DNA from: Jiangella alba
GTDB taxonomy: Bacteria > Actinomycetota > Actinomycetes > Jiangellales > Jiangellaceae
NCBI RefSeq assembly: GCF_900106035.1
Contig: NZ_FNUC01000001.1
Location: forward strand, 124,001-188,000
Length of the DNA stretch: 64,000 nt
Direction of reading: 5' to 3'
The notes under the pieces are model-generated. The model saw nothing but the letters and a program-made list of their open reading frames with translations, ran no database searches and was not told the DNA's origin. Each line of letters begins with the position of its first letter. Position 1 is the first letter of the stretch. Positions 52,296 to 60,106 of the stretch are shown here, one piece after another. The position numbers were made by a program, and so were the translations under genes.

Positions 52296-52481
52296 ATGTC
52301 CGACCGCCACGCTCTGGCGCCGCTGCGCCGCCGGCTCCTCGAGGCCGGCACCCCGGCGAAACTGGCCGTCCTGCTGCTCGTGGCGGTGCTGATGATCGCC
52401 ACCTCGGTCGTCCTGCTCAACAGCACCTCCGGTGGCGGCGACTCCAGCCTGATCGAGATCGAGACCCCCGCGGCCGGCTAG
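52296..52481 (+). CDS. Short single-pass membrane protein
   Basis: 61 residues: basic N-terminus, one hydrophobic helix (AKLAVLLLVAVLMIATSVVLL, about 21-41) and a short acidic tail. ACGAGAGGACGACG precedes the ATG. Tail overlaps the SMP-30 gene by 4 bp. No family or function recognised. Confidence 0.55.
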   Translation: MSDRHALAPLRRRLLEAGTPAKLAVLLLVAVLMIATSVVLLNSTSGGGDSSLIEIETPAAG

Positions 52482-53359
52482 CCTCGGCGCGCCGTCGCCG
52501 ATCGCGTCGTGGTGCGGATCCGGTAAAGACTCGTGGTGGCCACGACGAACAGCTCCGTGCCGTCGTCGCCGCCGAAGCAGACGTTGGCCACGACCTCCGG
52601 CACCGGCAGCACCGCGACCCGCTCACCGTCCGGCGCGAACACCTGCACGGAGTCGGCGCTCGACGCCCAGACCCGGCCCTCCTCGTCGACCCTGATGCCG
52701 TCGGCCGCGCCCGGGCGCACCGTCGCGAACACCCGGCCGTTCCCGCACCGGCCGCCGGCCACGTCGTAGGCGCGGATCGACCGCTCCGCCGGGTCGCCCG
52801 GCCGCGCGCCGGTGTCGGCGACGTAGAGCACCGACTCGTCCGGCGCGAAGGCCAGTCCGTTGGGGTGCTCCATGTCGGTGACGACGGAAGTCAGCGCGCC
52901 GCTCGCCTCGTCGTAGCGGAACACGTGGCAGCCGCCGTACTCCTGCTCCCCCGGGTGCCCTTCGCGGCCGCCCTCCTCGATGCCGTACGGCGGGTCGGTG
53001 AACCAGATGGCGCCGTCGCCGGCCACGACGACGTCGTTGGGCGAGTTGAACCGGCGCCCCTCGTAGGAGTCGACGATCGGGGTGACGACGCCGCCGACGT
53101 CGCGCTCGACCCGGCGGCGGCCGTGCGAGCACTGGACGACGTGGCCGTCGAGGTCGAGGACGCGGCCGTTGGTGTACTCGACGCCGTCGCCGTAGACGGT
53201 GGTCGCGCCGGTCGCGGCGTCCCATTCGAGGATGCGGTCGTTCGGGATGTCGCTCCAGCGGACGCGCCGGGTGCGGGGCAGCCAGACCGGACCCTCGGCC
53301 CACTCGGTCCCGGTGTACAGCCGCTCCGGAGCGGCGCCGTCGGTGAGGGGGCTCGTCAC
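52478..53359 (-). CDS. SMP-30/gluconolactonase-type propeller protein
   Basis: 293 residues of six-bladed SMP-30 propeller: WAEGPVWLPRTRRVRWSDIPNDRILEWD, RFNSPNDVVVAGDGAIWFTDPPYGIEEG (metal-binding Asn/Asp), MEHPNGLAFAPDESVLYVADTG. Calcium-dependent lactonase acting on sugar lactones. GTG start. Confidence 0.88.
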   Translation of the reverse strand: MTSPLTDGAAPERLYTGTEWAEGPVWLPRTRRVRWSDIPNDRILEWDAATGATTVYGDGVEYTNGRVLDLDGHVVQCSHGRRRVERDVGGVVTPIVDSYEGRRFNSPNDVVVAGDGAIWFTDPPYGIEEGGREGHPGEQEYGGCHVFRYDEASGALTSVVTDMEHPNGLAFAPDESVLYVADTGARPGDPAERSIRAYDVAGGRCGNGRVFATVRPGAADGIRVDEEGRVWASSADSVQVFAPDGERVAVLPVPEVVANVCFGGDDGTELFVVATTSLYRIRTTTRSATARRG

Positions 53360-53387
53360 GCGGTTCAGGATGCCACGCTCGCGCCCC

Positions 53388-53816
53388 TCAGTAACCGCGC
53401 ACCCGGGTGGGCGTGACGCGGACGATGGCGGAGTAGTCGCCGAGGAACTCGTCGCGGGTGATGCCGACCAGCTCCATGGTGGCGTGGTACTTGGCGACGT
53501 AGCGGTCGGCCTCGGCGCCGGTCAGCGGCCCCGCCTCGACGACGGCGTCGCCCTCGACGGTGACCACGCCGCCGGAGGTCTGCGCGGTGCGGTCGAGCTC
53601 GAGGTGCAGCGAGACCCGGGCGTTGCCGGCCAGATTGCGGACCTTCCCCGCGCCGGGCCGGCTGAGCAGGGTGAACCGGACGCCGTCCCAGAGGAACCCG
53701 ACCGGCGACGTCTGCGGCTGCCCGTCGGCGCGCACCGTCGTGATCCAGATCTCCTCCTCGGCGCCGAAGCGGCGCAGCGCGGTCTCGGTGGCGGCGTCGT
53801 CCAGTCCCGGCAGCAT
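53388..53816 (-). CDS. Pyridoxamine 5'-phosphate oxidase-like flavoprotein (Rv3369 type)
   Basis: 142 residues of split-barrel flavin reductase: EEIWITTVRADGQPQTSPVGFLWDG and FTLLSRPGAGKVRNLAGNARVSLHL. Such actinobacterial proteins often bind F420 or FMN. Length matches the TIGR03667-type group. Followed (upstream) by the metQNI leader region. Confidence 0.85.
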   Translation of the reverse strand: MLPGLDDAATETALRRFGAEEEIWITTVRADGQPQTSPVGFLWDGVRFTLLSRPGAGKVRNLAGNARVSLHLELDRTAQTSGGVVTVEGDAVVEAGPLTGAEADRYVAKYHATMELVGITRDEFLGDYSAIVRVTPTRVRGY

Positions 53817-53892
53817 CGCGATCCCTTCGTCGAGTGATGGCGATCACAGCGCAGCATCGGCGCAACGTATTCCGCGTGGGACGACACGTGGC

Positions 53893-53935
53893 CCGTCTCA
53901 CATTCTGGCTGAATTGTGACCACGATGCGAGACGG
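53893..53935. promoter_or_regulatory. Dyad element in the metQNI upstream region
   Basis: CCGTCTCACA (53893-53902) and TGCGAGACGG (53926-53935) form an inverted repeat with one mismatch around a 23-nt centre that itself contains TTCTGGCTGAA. It lies in the 400-bp region before metQ and upstream of the short leader ORF, so it may be the operator or promoter region of the methionine-import operon. Confidence 0.35.
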
Positions 53936-53983
53936 CAGCGTTCTCGGTTTGGAGACCGCTGGCCCGATCGGGAAGATGGACGC

Positions 53984-54079
53984 ATGTCTCGCGCTTCGTC
54001 CGACACCGCCCGGATCGTGACCACGGCCACCGGCCGCGGCATGTCCCTGTGTCCGATGCGAATGCGCTGCTGCCGCTGA
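53984..54079 (+). CDS. Candidate Met/Cys-rich leader peptide of metQNI
   Basis: 31 codons ending GRGMSLCPMRMRCCR-stop: three Met and three Cys in the last 12 residues. It stops 147 nt before metQ. Short ORFs with runs of the regulated amino acid next to transport or biosynthesis genes usually mediate ribosome-dependent attenuation. Start ATG has only a weak GGGAAG site; an internal GTG or ATG could serve. I see no clear terminator hairpin, so the mechanism is uncertain. An alternative larger ORF from 53834 in the same frame is less convincing. Confidence 0.45.
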   Translation: MSRASSDTARIVTTATGRGMSLCPMRMRCCR

Positions 54080-54225
54080 CGCGCTTCTGACGTCACCTTC
54101 GCGGCACCTCCCCCACCGGAGCCGGCCCGGCCACCCAGCCGCGCCCATCCGGCGGCCTCCACGCGCCACCCCGCGCCCATCCCGCGCCCGACCCGGGCCA
54201 CCCGCACCAAGGAGACACGCACGCC

Positions 54226-55110
54226 ATGAACCGCCGCATCGCCCTGCCCGTCGCGTTCGCCGCAGCCGCCGCCGTCCTGGCCGCCTGCGGCGGGGGCGAC
54301 TCCGAGACCGCGTCCGGTGAGTCCGGCGACCCGATCCGCATCGGCGTGGTCGGCGCCAGCGAGGACTACTGGACCGCCTTCACCGAGCTGACCGAGGAGG
54401 AGGGCATCGACGTCGAGCTGGTGAACTTCACCGACTACACGCAGCCCAACCCGGCGCTGTCGCAGGGCCAGCTCGACCTCAACCAGTTCCAGCACCTGCA
54501 GTACCTGGCCGCCTACAACGTGGCGAACGACGACGACCTGGCGCCGATCGGTGCGACGGCGATCTACCCGCTCGGCCTGTACTCCCAGAAGCACCAGTCG
54601 CTGGAGGACATCCCCGAGGGCGGCGAGGTCGCGATCCCGAACGACGAGACCAACCAGGCCCGCGCGCTGCTCGTCCTGCAGGACGCCGGCCTGATCACGC
54701 TCGAGGGCGGCGGCAGCTCGACGTCGCTGCCGTCGGACGTCGTCGAGGCGGAGTCGCGGGTCAGCGTCACGCCGGTCGCGGCCGAGCAGACGGCGACGGC
54801 GCTGAACAGCGTCGACGCGTCCGTGATCAACAACGACTTCGTCGCCGACGCGGGGCTGGAGCCCACGGACGCGCTGTACCAGGACCAGGCCGACAGCCCG
54901 GGCGCCCGCCCGTACATCAACGTGTGGGTCGCGCGGTCCGACGAGGTCGACAACGAGACCTTCCAGCGGCTGGTGGAGCTGTACCACTCGCCGGAGGTGG
55001 AGGCGGCGTCGTCGGAGGCGTCCGGCGGGACGGCGGTGTTCACCGACAACCCGTCCGACGAGCTGTCGGAGATCCTCGGCGGCATCCAGACGGACCTCGC
55101 CGCGCACTGA
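54226..55110 (+). CDS. metQ: Methionine ABC transporter substrate-binding lipoprotein MetQ
   Basis: 294 residues. Lipobox LAAC (Cys21), then NlpA/MetQ fold: IRIGVVGASEDYWTAFTELTEEEGIDVELVNFTDY, ALSQGQLDLNQFQH, YPLGLYSQKHQSLEDIPEGGEVAIPND. Captures D/L-methionine. AAGGAGACACGCACGCC precedes the ATG. Operon metQ-metN-metI with 1-4 bp overlaps. Confidence 0.95.
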   Translation: MNRRIALPVAFAAAAAVLAACGGGDSETASGESGDPIRIGVVGASEDYWTAFTELTEEEGIDVELVNFTDYTQPNPALSQGQLDLNQFQHLQYLAAYNVANDDDLAPIGATAIYPLGLYSQKHQSLEDIPEGGEVAIPNDETNQARALLVLQDAGLITLEGGGSSTSLPSDVVEAESRVSVTPVAAEQTATALNSVDASVINNDFVADAGLEPTDALYQDQADSPGARPYINVWVARSDEVDNETFQRLVELYHSPEVEAASSEASGGTAVFTDNPSDELSEILGGIQTDLAAH

Positions 55111-56141
55111 TGGCACCGCTGATCAGCTTCCAGGACGTCAGCAAGGTCTTCGGCGCCGGAGACCGGGCCGTCCGCGCCGTCGACGGCGTGACGCTGGACA
55201 TCGAGGCCGGCGAGATCTTCGGCGTCATCGGCTACTCCGGCGCCGGCAAGAGCACGCTGGTCCGGCTGGTCAACGCGCTGGAGACGGTGACGTCCGGCCG
55301 CCTGCTCGTCGACGGGCAGGACGTCACCGCGCTCCGCGAGGCCGAGCTGCGGCGGGTGCGGGCCGGCATCGGGATGGTGTTCCAGCAGTTCAATCTGCTG
55401 AACTCGCGCACCGTCGCCGGCAACGTCGGGTACCCGCTGAAAGTGGCCGGCTGGCCGCGCGACAAGCGGGCGGCCCGCGTCGCCGAACTGCTCGACTACG
55501 TCGGCATCGCCGACAAGGCGAAGTCGTACCCGCGGCAGCTGTCCGGCGGCCAGAAGCAGCGCGTGGGCATCGCCCGGGCGCTGGCGACGTCGCCGCGGAT
55601 CCTGCTCGCCGACGAGGCCACCAGCGCGCTCGACCCCGACACCACGCAGGACGTGCTCGCCCTGCTGCGCCGGGTGAACCGCGAGCTGGGCGTCACCGTC
55701 GTCGTCATCACGCACGAGATGGACGTGATCCGCTCGCTCGCCCACCGGGTCGCCGTCATGGAGGCCGGGAAGGTGATCGAGCACGGCCCGGTCTACGACG
55801 TGTTCGCCGCGCCGCGCGAGCGGGCCACCCGCCGGTTCGTCGCGACGACGCTGAAGGACCGCCCGACGCCGGAGGCGGTGGAGCGGCTGCGGCACCGGCA
55901 CCCGGGCCGCATCGTCAGCGTCGGCATCCGTGAGTCCGGCGTCGACGTCACCGCGGCGCTGCGGGCGCACGGCGTCGACGGCACCATCGTGTTCGGCGGC
56001 ATCACCGAGATCGACGAGCGGCCGTTCGGCTCGCTGACGCTGGAGCTGACCGGCGCCGACGCGGCGATCGAGGCGCTGCTCGCCGACCTGCGCTCCCGGA
56101 CCGACGTGGACGACCTGGGCACGGCGGGGGTGCGGGCGTGA
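55110..56141 (+). CDS. metN: Methionine ABC transporter ATP-binding protein MetN
   Basis: 343 residues. Walker A GYSGAGKST, signature LSGGQKQR, Walker B ILLADEATSALD, switch His ITHEMD; then a C-terminal NIL domain (from about 265: GRIVSVGIRESGVDVTAALRAHGVDGTIVFGGITEI), the methionine-sensing regulatory domain that inhibits transport when methionine is high. ATG shares the last base of the metQ TGA. Confidence 0.96.
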   Translation: MAPLISFQDVSKVFGAGDRAVRAVDGVTLDIEAGEIFGVIGYSGAGKSTLVRLVNALETVTSGRLLVDGQDVTALREAELRRVRAGIGMVFQQFNLLNSRTVAGNVGYPLKVAGWPRDKRAARVAELLDYVGIADKAKSYPRQLSGGQKQRVGIARALATSPRILLADEATSALDPDTTQDVLALLRRVNRELGVTVVVITHEMDVIRSLAHRVAVMEAGKVIEHGPVYDVFAAPRERATRRFVATTLKDRPTPEAVERLRHRHPGRIVSVGIRESGVDVTAALRAHGVDGTIVFGGITEIDERPFGSLTLELTGADAAIEALLADLRSRTDVDDLGTAGVRA

Positions 56142-56800
56142 ACCGCGACTGGTCGGAGCTGTCGCCGATCCTGTGGGAGTCGGTGCGCGAGACGCTGTAC
56201 ATCGTCGGCGTGACGGTGGGCGTCGGCGGCGCGCTGGGGCTGGTGCTGGGCGTGCTGCTGTACGCGACGCGGCGCGGCAACCTGCTGCAGAACGTCGTCG
56301 TCTTCACGGTGCTGAACGTCGCCGTCAATGTGGTGCGGCCGATCCCGTTCATCATCTTCATCACCGCGGTCGGCCCCGTGACGCTGGCCGTCGTCGGCAC
56401 CACCATCGGCAACGACGCCGTCATCTTCGCGATGGCGATCATGGCGACGTTCGTGACCGCGCGCATCGTCGAGCAGAACCTCGTGGCCACCGACCCGGGC
56501 GTCATCGAGGCGGCCCGCGCGATGGGCGCGTCGCGGCTGCGGATCCTGGTGACGGTGCTGGTGCCGGAGGCGCTCGCGCCGCTGATCCTCGGCTACACCT
56601 TCCTCCTCATCGGCATCGTCGACATGTCGGCCCTGGCCGGCTACGTGGGCGGCGGCGGGCTGGGCAACTTCGCCATCGTGTACGGCTACCAGCGGTTCAA
56701 CTGGGAGGTCACGCTGGTGACCGTGCTGGTGATCATCGGGATGGTGCAGCTGGCGCAGTTGCTGGGGAACTGGCTGGCGCGCAAGGCGCTGCACCGCTGA
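56138..56800 (+). CDS. metI: Methionine ABC transporter permease MetI
   Basis: 220 residues with five or six predicted helices and the EAA loop GVIEAARAMGASRLRILVTVLVPEA. GTG start overlaps metN by ATGA-type coupling (GTGA). Ends 1 bp before the convergent ViuB gene. Confidence 0.95.
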   Translation: MNRDWSELSPILWESVRETLYIVGVTVGVGGALGLVLGVLLYATRRGNLLQNVVVFTVLNVAVNVVRPIPFIIFITAVGPVTLAVVGTTIGNDAVIFAMAIMATFVTARIVEQNLVATDPGVIEAARAMGASRLRILVTVLVPEALAPLILGYTFLLIGIVDMSALAGYVGGGGLGNFAIVYGYQRFNWEVTLVTVLVIIGMVQLAQLLGNWLARKALHR

Positions 56801-56801
56801 G

Positions 56802-57671
56802 TCAGCCGGCGGCGGCCTCCTCGGCATGGTCGGCCAGCTCGTCCGCCGTCGGCGCGTCGTCGTGGGTGAGCTGCACCCGCCAGTACCCGGCGAAGGCGAC
56901 CGCCCGCCGGTCCAGGCCGCGCTCGTTCACCAGGTGCCGCCGGACGGTCCGCACGACGGAGGCCTCGCCGGCGACCCAGGCGAACGGTTCCCCACCGGGG
57001 AAGGCCAGCGACCGGACCGCGTCGGCCAGCAGGGACGAGCGGCCCGCGGGCGAGCCGCCGCGGTGGCTCCACAGCACCGTCACGTCCGCCGCCGACTCCA
57101 GCGGCTGCTCCTCCTCCGGCCCGGCCACCTCCGCGACCACGACGGCGCGCTCGTGCGGCCCGAGCGTCTCCAGCCACGCCCCGATCGCCGGCAACGCGGT
57201 CTCGTCGCCGGCGAACAGCTTCCAGTCGTGCCGGCCGGGCGTGCGCAGGTGGCTCACCGACGGCCCGTACAGCCCGACGACGTCGCCCGGCCGAGCGGCC
57301 GCCGCCCACCGCGCCGCCGGGCCGGAGTGCGCGCCGTCGCCGTGCAGGACGAAGTCGACGTCCACCTCGCGGGCCGCGGGCCGGTGCCGCCGGATCGAGT
57401 ACGTCCGCATCCACGGCCGCCGCTCGTCGGGCATCGCGAGGTAGCGCTGGTACCAGCCGGCGACGTCGTCGAGCCCGGCCGGCGGGTCGGGCACCTCCGG
57501 CACCCCGCCGTCGCGGGCGAAGAACAGCTTGACCTGCTGGTCCGGCGCGACCGGCGTGAACCCGGCCAGGCCGTCGCCGGCCAGGGTGACGCGGCGCATC
57601 CGCGGCGTCACCCGCTCGCACCCGACGACGCGCAGCTCGCTGTAGGTGAGCCGCGGCCGCGCGGCCGTCAC
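56802..57671 (-). CDS. Siderophore-interacting protein (ViuB-type NADPH-dependent ferric-siderophore reductase)
   Basis: 289 residues. FAD-binding RTYSIRR, then NAD(P) domain with FAGDETALPAI and AWVAGEASVVRTVRRHL. Releases iron from ferric siderophores in the cytosol. GTG overlaps the stop of the iron-siderophore binding protein (GTGA), forming a two-gene iron operon behind an iron box. Confidence 0.93.
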   Translation of the reverse strand: MTAARPRLTYSELRVVGCERVTPRMRRVTLAGDGLAGFTPVAPDQQVKLFFARDGGVPEVPDPPAGLDDVAGWYQRYLAMPDERRPWMRTYSIRRHRPAAREVDVDFVLHGDGAHSGPAARWAAAARPGDVVGLYGPSVSHLRTPGRHDWKLFAGDETALPAIGAWLETLGPHERAVVVAEVAGPEEEQPLESAADVTVLWSHRGGSPAGRSSLLADAVRSLAFPGGEPFAWVAGEASVVRTVRRHLVNERGLDRRAVAFAGYWRVQLTHDDAPTADELADHAEEAAAG

Positions 57672-58621
57672 GACGCCGCCGCTTCGAGGTACGGCCGCAG
57701 CTGCTCCAGCGAGTACGGGATGGACAGCGGCGACGGCGTGTTCAGGCCGACGATCGTCGGGTAGTCGAGGACCGCGACGGTGCCGGGGAGCTGGTCGAAG
57801 CCGGGGATGTCGGCGAGGTCGCTCTCGTCGCCGCCGTTGACGAGGAACGCCAGCAGGTCGGCACGCAGCAGGTCCGAGCGCTCCGGGCTGACCATGATCC
57901 GGGTGTCACCGGTCGCCCCGCCCTCGTCGCGGACCGGCGCGTACATCGTCATGCCGAGCTGCTGGAAGAACACGCTGGACCCGTCCTGCTCGTCGGCCAC
58001 GACGTAGATCGAGTCGCCGACGACGTACTGGGCCAGCGAGAACGTCTTGCCGGCCAGCCCGGGCAGCGCGCCGGCAACCTCGGCCACCGCACCGTCCACG
58101 CCGGCGACGACCTCCTCGGCCCGGTCCGGCTCGCCGAGGATCTCCCCCGCCGTCCGCACGAGGTCCTGCCACGGCGTCACCTGCAGCGCGTCCTCGCCGG
58201 CGATGGTCGGAGCGATGCCGGACAGTTGGTCGTACACGCCCTGGTCGGCGATCGAGTAGCTGCCGAGGATGAGGTCGGGCTGCAGCTCGGCGATGCGCTC
58301 GATCGGCGGGCCGTCGTCCAGCGGCAACGGCTCGGCGTCGGCGGGCAGCTGCTGCCACGGCACGCCGGACTCCGGCATGAACGCGTCGACGGAGTACCCG
58401 ACCGGCTCGGCGCCCAGCGCCAGCATGACGTCGGTCCACTGCAGGTCGATGGTGACGATGCGCTCGGGCACGCCGGTGATCTGCGTGCTGCCGAACCGGT
58501 GCTCGACGGTGACCGTGCCGGTGCCGGTCGACGCGGCCGGTTCGGCGTCGTCGTCGCCTCCGCAGGCGGCCAGGACGACGGCCACACCGACCGCAACGGG
58601 GACCCATCGGGACAAATTCAT
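57668..58621 (-). CDS. Iron-siderophore ABC transporter substrate-binding lipoprotein (FecB/FepB-like)
   Basis: 317 residues. Lipobox LAAC (Cys20) then the class III periplasmic binding fold (TQITGVPERIVTIDLQWTDVMLALGAEPVGYS, IAELQPDLILGS). Binds a ferric siderophore outside the cell. The ATG lies directly at the end of the iron box with no room for a Shine-Dalgarno, suggesting a leaderless transcript. No permease or ATPase gene is adjacent, so it must pair with components elsewhere. Confidence 0.92.
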   Translation of the reverse strand: MNLSRWVPVAVGVAVVLAACGGDDDAEPAASTGTGTVTVEHRFGSTQITGVPERIVTIDLQWTDVMLALGAEPVGYSVDAFMPESGVPWQQLPADAEPLPLDDGPPIERIAELQPDLILGSYSIADQGVYDQLSGIAPTIAGEDALQVTPWQDLVRTAGEILGEPDRAEEVVAGVDGAVAEVAGALPGLAGKTFSLAQYVVGDSIYVVADEQDGSSVFFQQLGMTMYAPVRDEGGATGDTRIMVSPERSDLLRADLLAFLVNGGDESDLADIPGFDQLPGTVAVLDYPTIVGLNTPSPLSIPYSLEQLRPYLEAAAS

Positions 58622-58649
58622 GAGGCGACCCTAACTTAGGATCGCCTCA
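58621..58649. promoter_or_regulatory. IdeR/DmdR-type iron box overlapping a start codon
   Basis: Inverted repeat with arms TGAGGCGACCCTAA and TTAGGATCGCCTCA around one base; the inner CCTAA-N-TTAGG matches the TTAGG-containing iron box of actinobacterial IdeR/DmdR. Its end touches the ATG of the siderophore-binding-protein gene. Iron-loaded regulator would block transcription start. Confidence 0.75.
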
Positions 58650-58659
58650 CCAAACCATC

Positions 58660-59046
58660 GTGGCGGCCCCGATTCCCGCTGCTCGCGCTCTTCTTCGCCC
58701 GCGCGGCCGGCCACCGCGGCGCGGGCACGCGCGTCGTCGCCGGGCAGTACCTCGGGTTCGGCGCCATCCTGGCCGCCTCGGTCGCGAGCGCCGCCGGCGC
58801 GTCGCTGCTGCCGGAGCGGGCGCTGCCGATCGCCCTCGGCCTGCGCGCCGCGCCCCGACGATCGCCGCCGTCACGTTCGCCAACGGCGGCGACAACGTCG
58901 GCGTCTACGTGCCGGTGTTCGGCGCCTCCGGCGCGGCCGCGACCGCCGTCTACGTCGTCGTGTTCCTGCTGCTGGTCGCGGTCTGGTGCGCGCTCGGACA
59001 CTGGTTGACGACGCGACCACCGGTGGCCCGGGCGGGGTGCGCCTAG
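58660..59046 (+). pseudogene. Remnant of a CadD-type cadmium resistance transporter
   Basis: Two frames contain pieces of a CadD-family membrane protein: FPLLALFFARAAGH...VVAGQYLGFGAILAASVASAAGASLLPERALPIALGLRA, then after about 58855 a different frame with TIAAVTFANGGDNVGVYVPVFG and a last helix. The N-terminal start is missing and the loop between the halves is deleted. It abuts the iron box, so it has probably lost its own promoter. Confidence 0.75.
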
Positions 59047-59687
59047 CCGCGCGGCGGGCCGAACGCCGTCAGGAAGATCCGCACCGCCGCGGCGACGTGC
59101 CGGCGCAGTTCGTCGTCGCCCGGGACGGCGGCGTCGCCGAGCATCATGGCCCGGTTCAGCGGCGCGGCCATGACCAGCCAGTTGAACCACTCGGCGGCCT
59201 CGGCCGGTTCGGCGCCGGTGAGCAGCCCGCGCTCGTGCAGCACCTCGAACATCGCCGTCAGCTCGCCGATGGCCCGCTGCGGGCCGCGCTCGTAGAGCAC
59301 CTTCGCCAGCTCCGGGAACCGGCCCACCTCGCCGATGACCAGGCGGCGCAGCTGCAGCAGCTCGGGCTCGGTGACGATGCGCAGCTGCCGCTCGGCGAAC
59401 CCGCGCAGGTACGCCTCGAGCTCGGCGTCGTCGCCCAGCTCGGGGCGCTCGTGGTGGACGCGGTCGCCGGCGTCGCCGGTCATCGAGCCGACGATCTCGA
59501 CGAACAGCGCCTCCTTGCTGCCGAAGTGCGTGTAGACGGTCTGCTTCGACACCCCGGACCGGGACGCGATGAGGTCCATGTTCGTGCCGAGGTAGCCGTT
59601 GCTGAGGAACACCTCGCGGGCGGCACGGACGATGGCCTGGTGCTTCTCGTCGGACCTCGCCCACGGCCGGGCGCCGGTCTGCGCCAT
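59043..59687 (-). CDS. TetR-family transcriptional regulator
   Basis: 214 residues. HTH LGTNMDLIASRSGVSKQTVYTHFGSKEALFVEIV at about 33-66; TetR_C_33-type helical C-terminus. ATG at 59687 with GGGAGAGGGC upstream. Divergent from a DUF1905-hydrolase pair; two palindromes at 59727-59764 lie between. Confidence 0.9.
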   Translation of the reverse strand: MAQTGARPWARSDEKHQAIVRAAREVFLSNGYLGTNMDLIASRSGVSKQTVYTHFGSKEALFVEIVGSMTGDAGDRVHHERPELGDDAELEAYLRGFAERQLRIVTEPELLQLRRLVIGEVGRFPELAKVLYERGPQRAIGELTAMFEVLHERGLLTGAEPAEAAEWFNWLVMAAPLNRAMMLGDAAVPGDDELRRHVAAAVRIFLTAFGPPRG

Positions 59688-59726
59688 GCCCTCTCCCTTC
59701 GCCGATCCCGGTGTTGACGTCATCAT

Positions 59727-59741
59727 ACTGGACAGTCTAGT
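59727..59741. promoter_or_regulatory. TetR operator, imperfect copy
   Basis: ACTGGAC-A-GTCTAGT, 7-1-7 inverted repeat with one mismatch, 23 bp from the copy at 59750. Confidence 0.65.
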
Positions 59742-59749
59742 CTGACCAC

Positions 59750-59764
59750 ACTGGACGGTCCAGT
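59750..59764. promoter_or_regulatory. TetR operator, perfect copy
   Basis: ACTGGAC-G-GTCCAGT, perfect 7-1-7 palindrome, 25 bp before the DUF1905 start codon. Confidence 0.8.
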
Positions 59765-59789
59765 TTGAACGAAACCGGAGGTGAGAGCG

Positions 59790-60089
59790 GTGTCCGCTAC
59801 CGCTACCGAGGCCGGCCCGATCGACGTCAGGTTCGCCGCCACGCTCACGCAGGGCGGCGTCAACGCGCCGGGCAGCTGGACGGTCGTCGTCATGGCCGGC
59901 TCCGCGGAGGTGTTCGGCACCCGGCAGCCGGTGAAGGTGGCCGGCACCATGGACGGCCACCCGTTCGAGGCCACGCTGCTGCCGCTGGGCGACGGGACGC
60001 ACATCGTCCCGGTCAAGGCGGCCGTGCGGAAGGCCATCGGCAAGGGCGCCGGCGACGACGTCACCATCCACCTCCAGCACCGCCGCTGA
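59790..60089 (+). CDS. DUF1905 domain protein
   Basis: 99 residues matching the DUF1905 beta-barrel: IDVRFAATLTQGG, WTVVVM, KVAGTMDGHPFEATLLPLGDGTHIVPVKAAVRKAIGKGAGDDVTIHL. GTG at 59790 is preferred because GGAGG lies 8 bp upstream; the GTG at 59781 is too close to it. Function unknown. The hydrolase gene follows by 17 bp. Confidence 0.8.
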   Translation: MSATATEAGPIDVRFAATLTQGGVNAPGSWTVVVMAGSAEVFGTRQPVKVAGTMDGHPFEATLLPLGDGTHIVPVKAAVRKAIGKGAGDDVTIHLQHRR

Positions 60090-60106
60090 CCTCGAAGGAG
60101 CACGTC

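Noticed and set aside
53834-54079. 81-codon ORF extending the Met/Cys leader upstream
   Set aside because: Its first 50 codons cover the dyad at 53893-53935 and have no ribosome site; the shorter 31-codon reading is preferred.
53817-54225. SAM-type riboswitch before metQNI
   Set aside because: None of the conserved SAM-I/II/IV core segments could be recognised; region instead holds a short ORF and a dyad.
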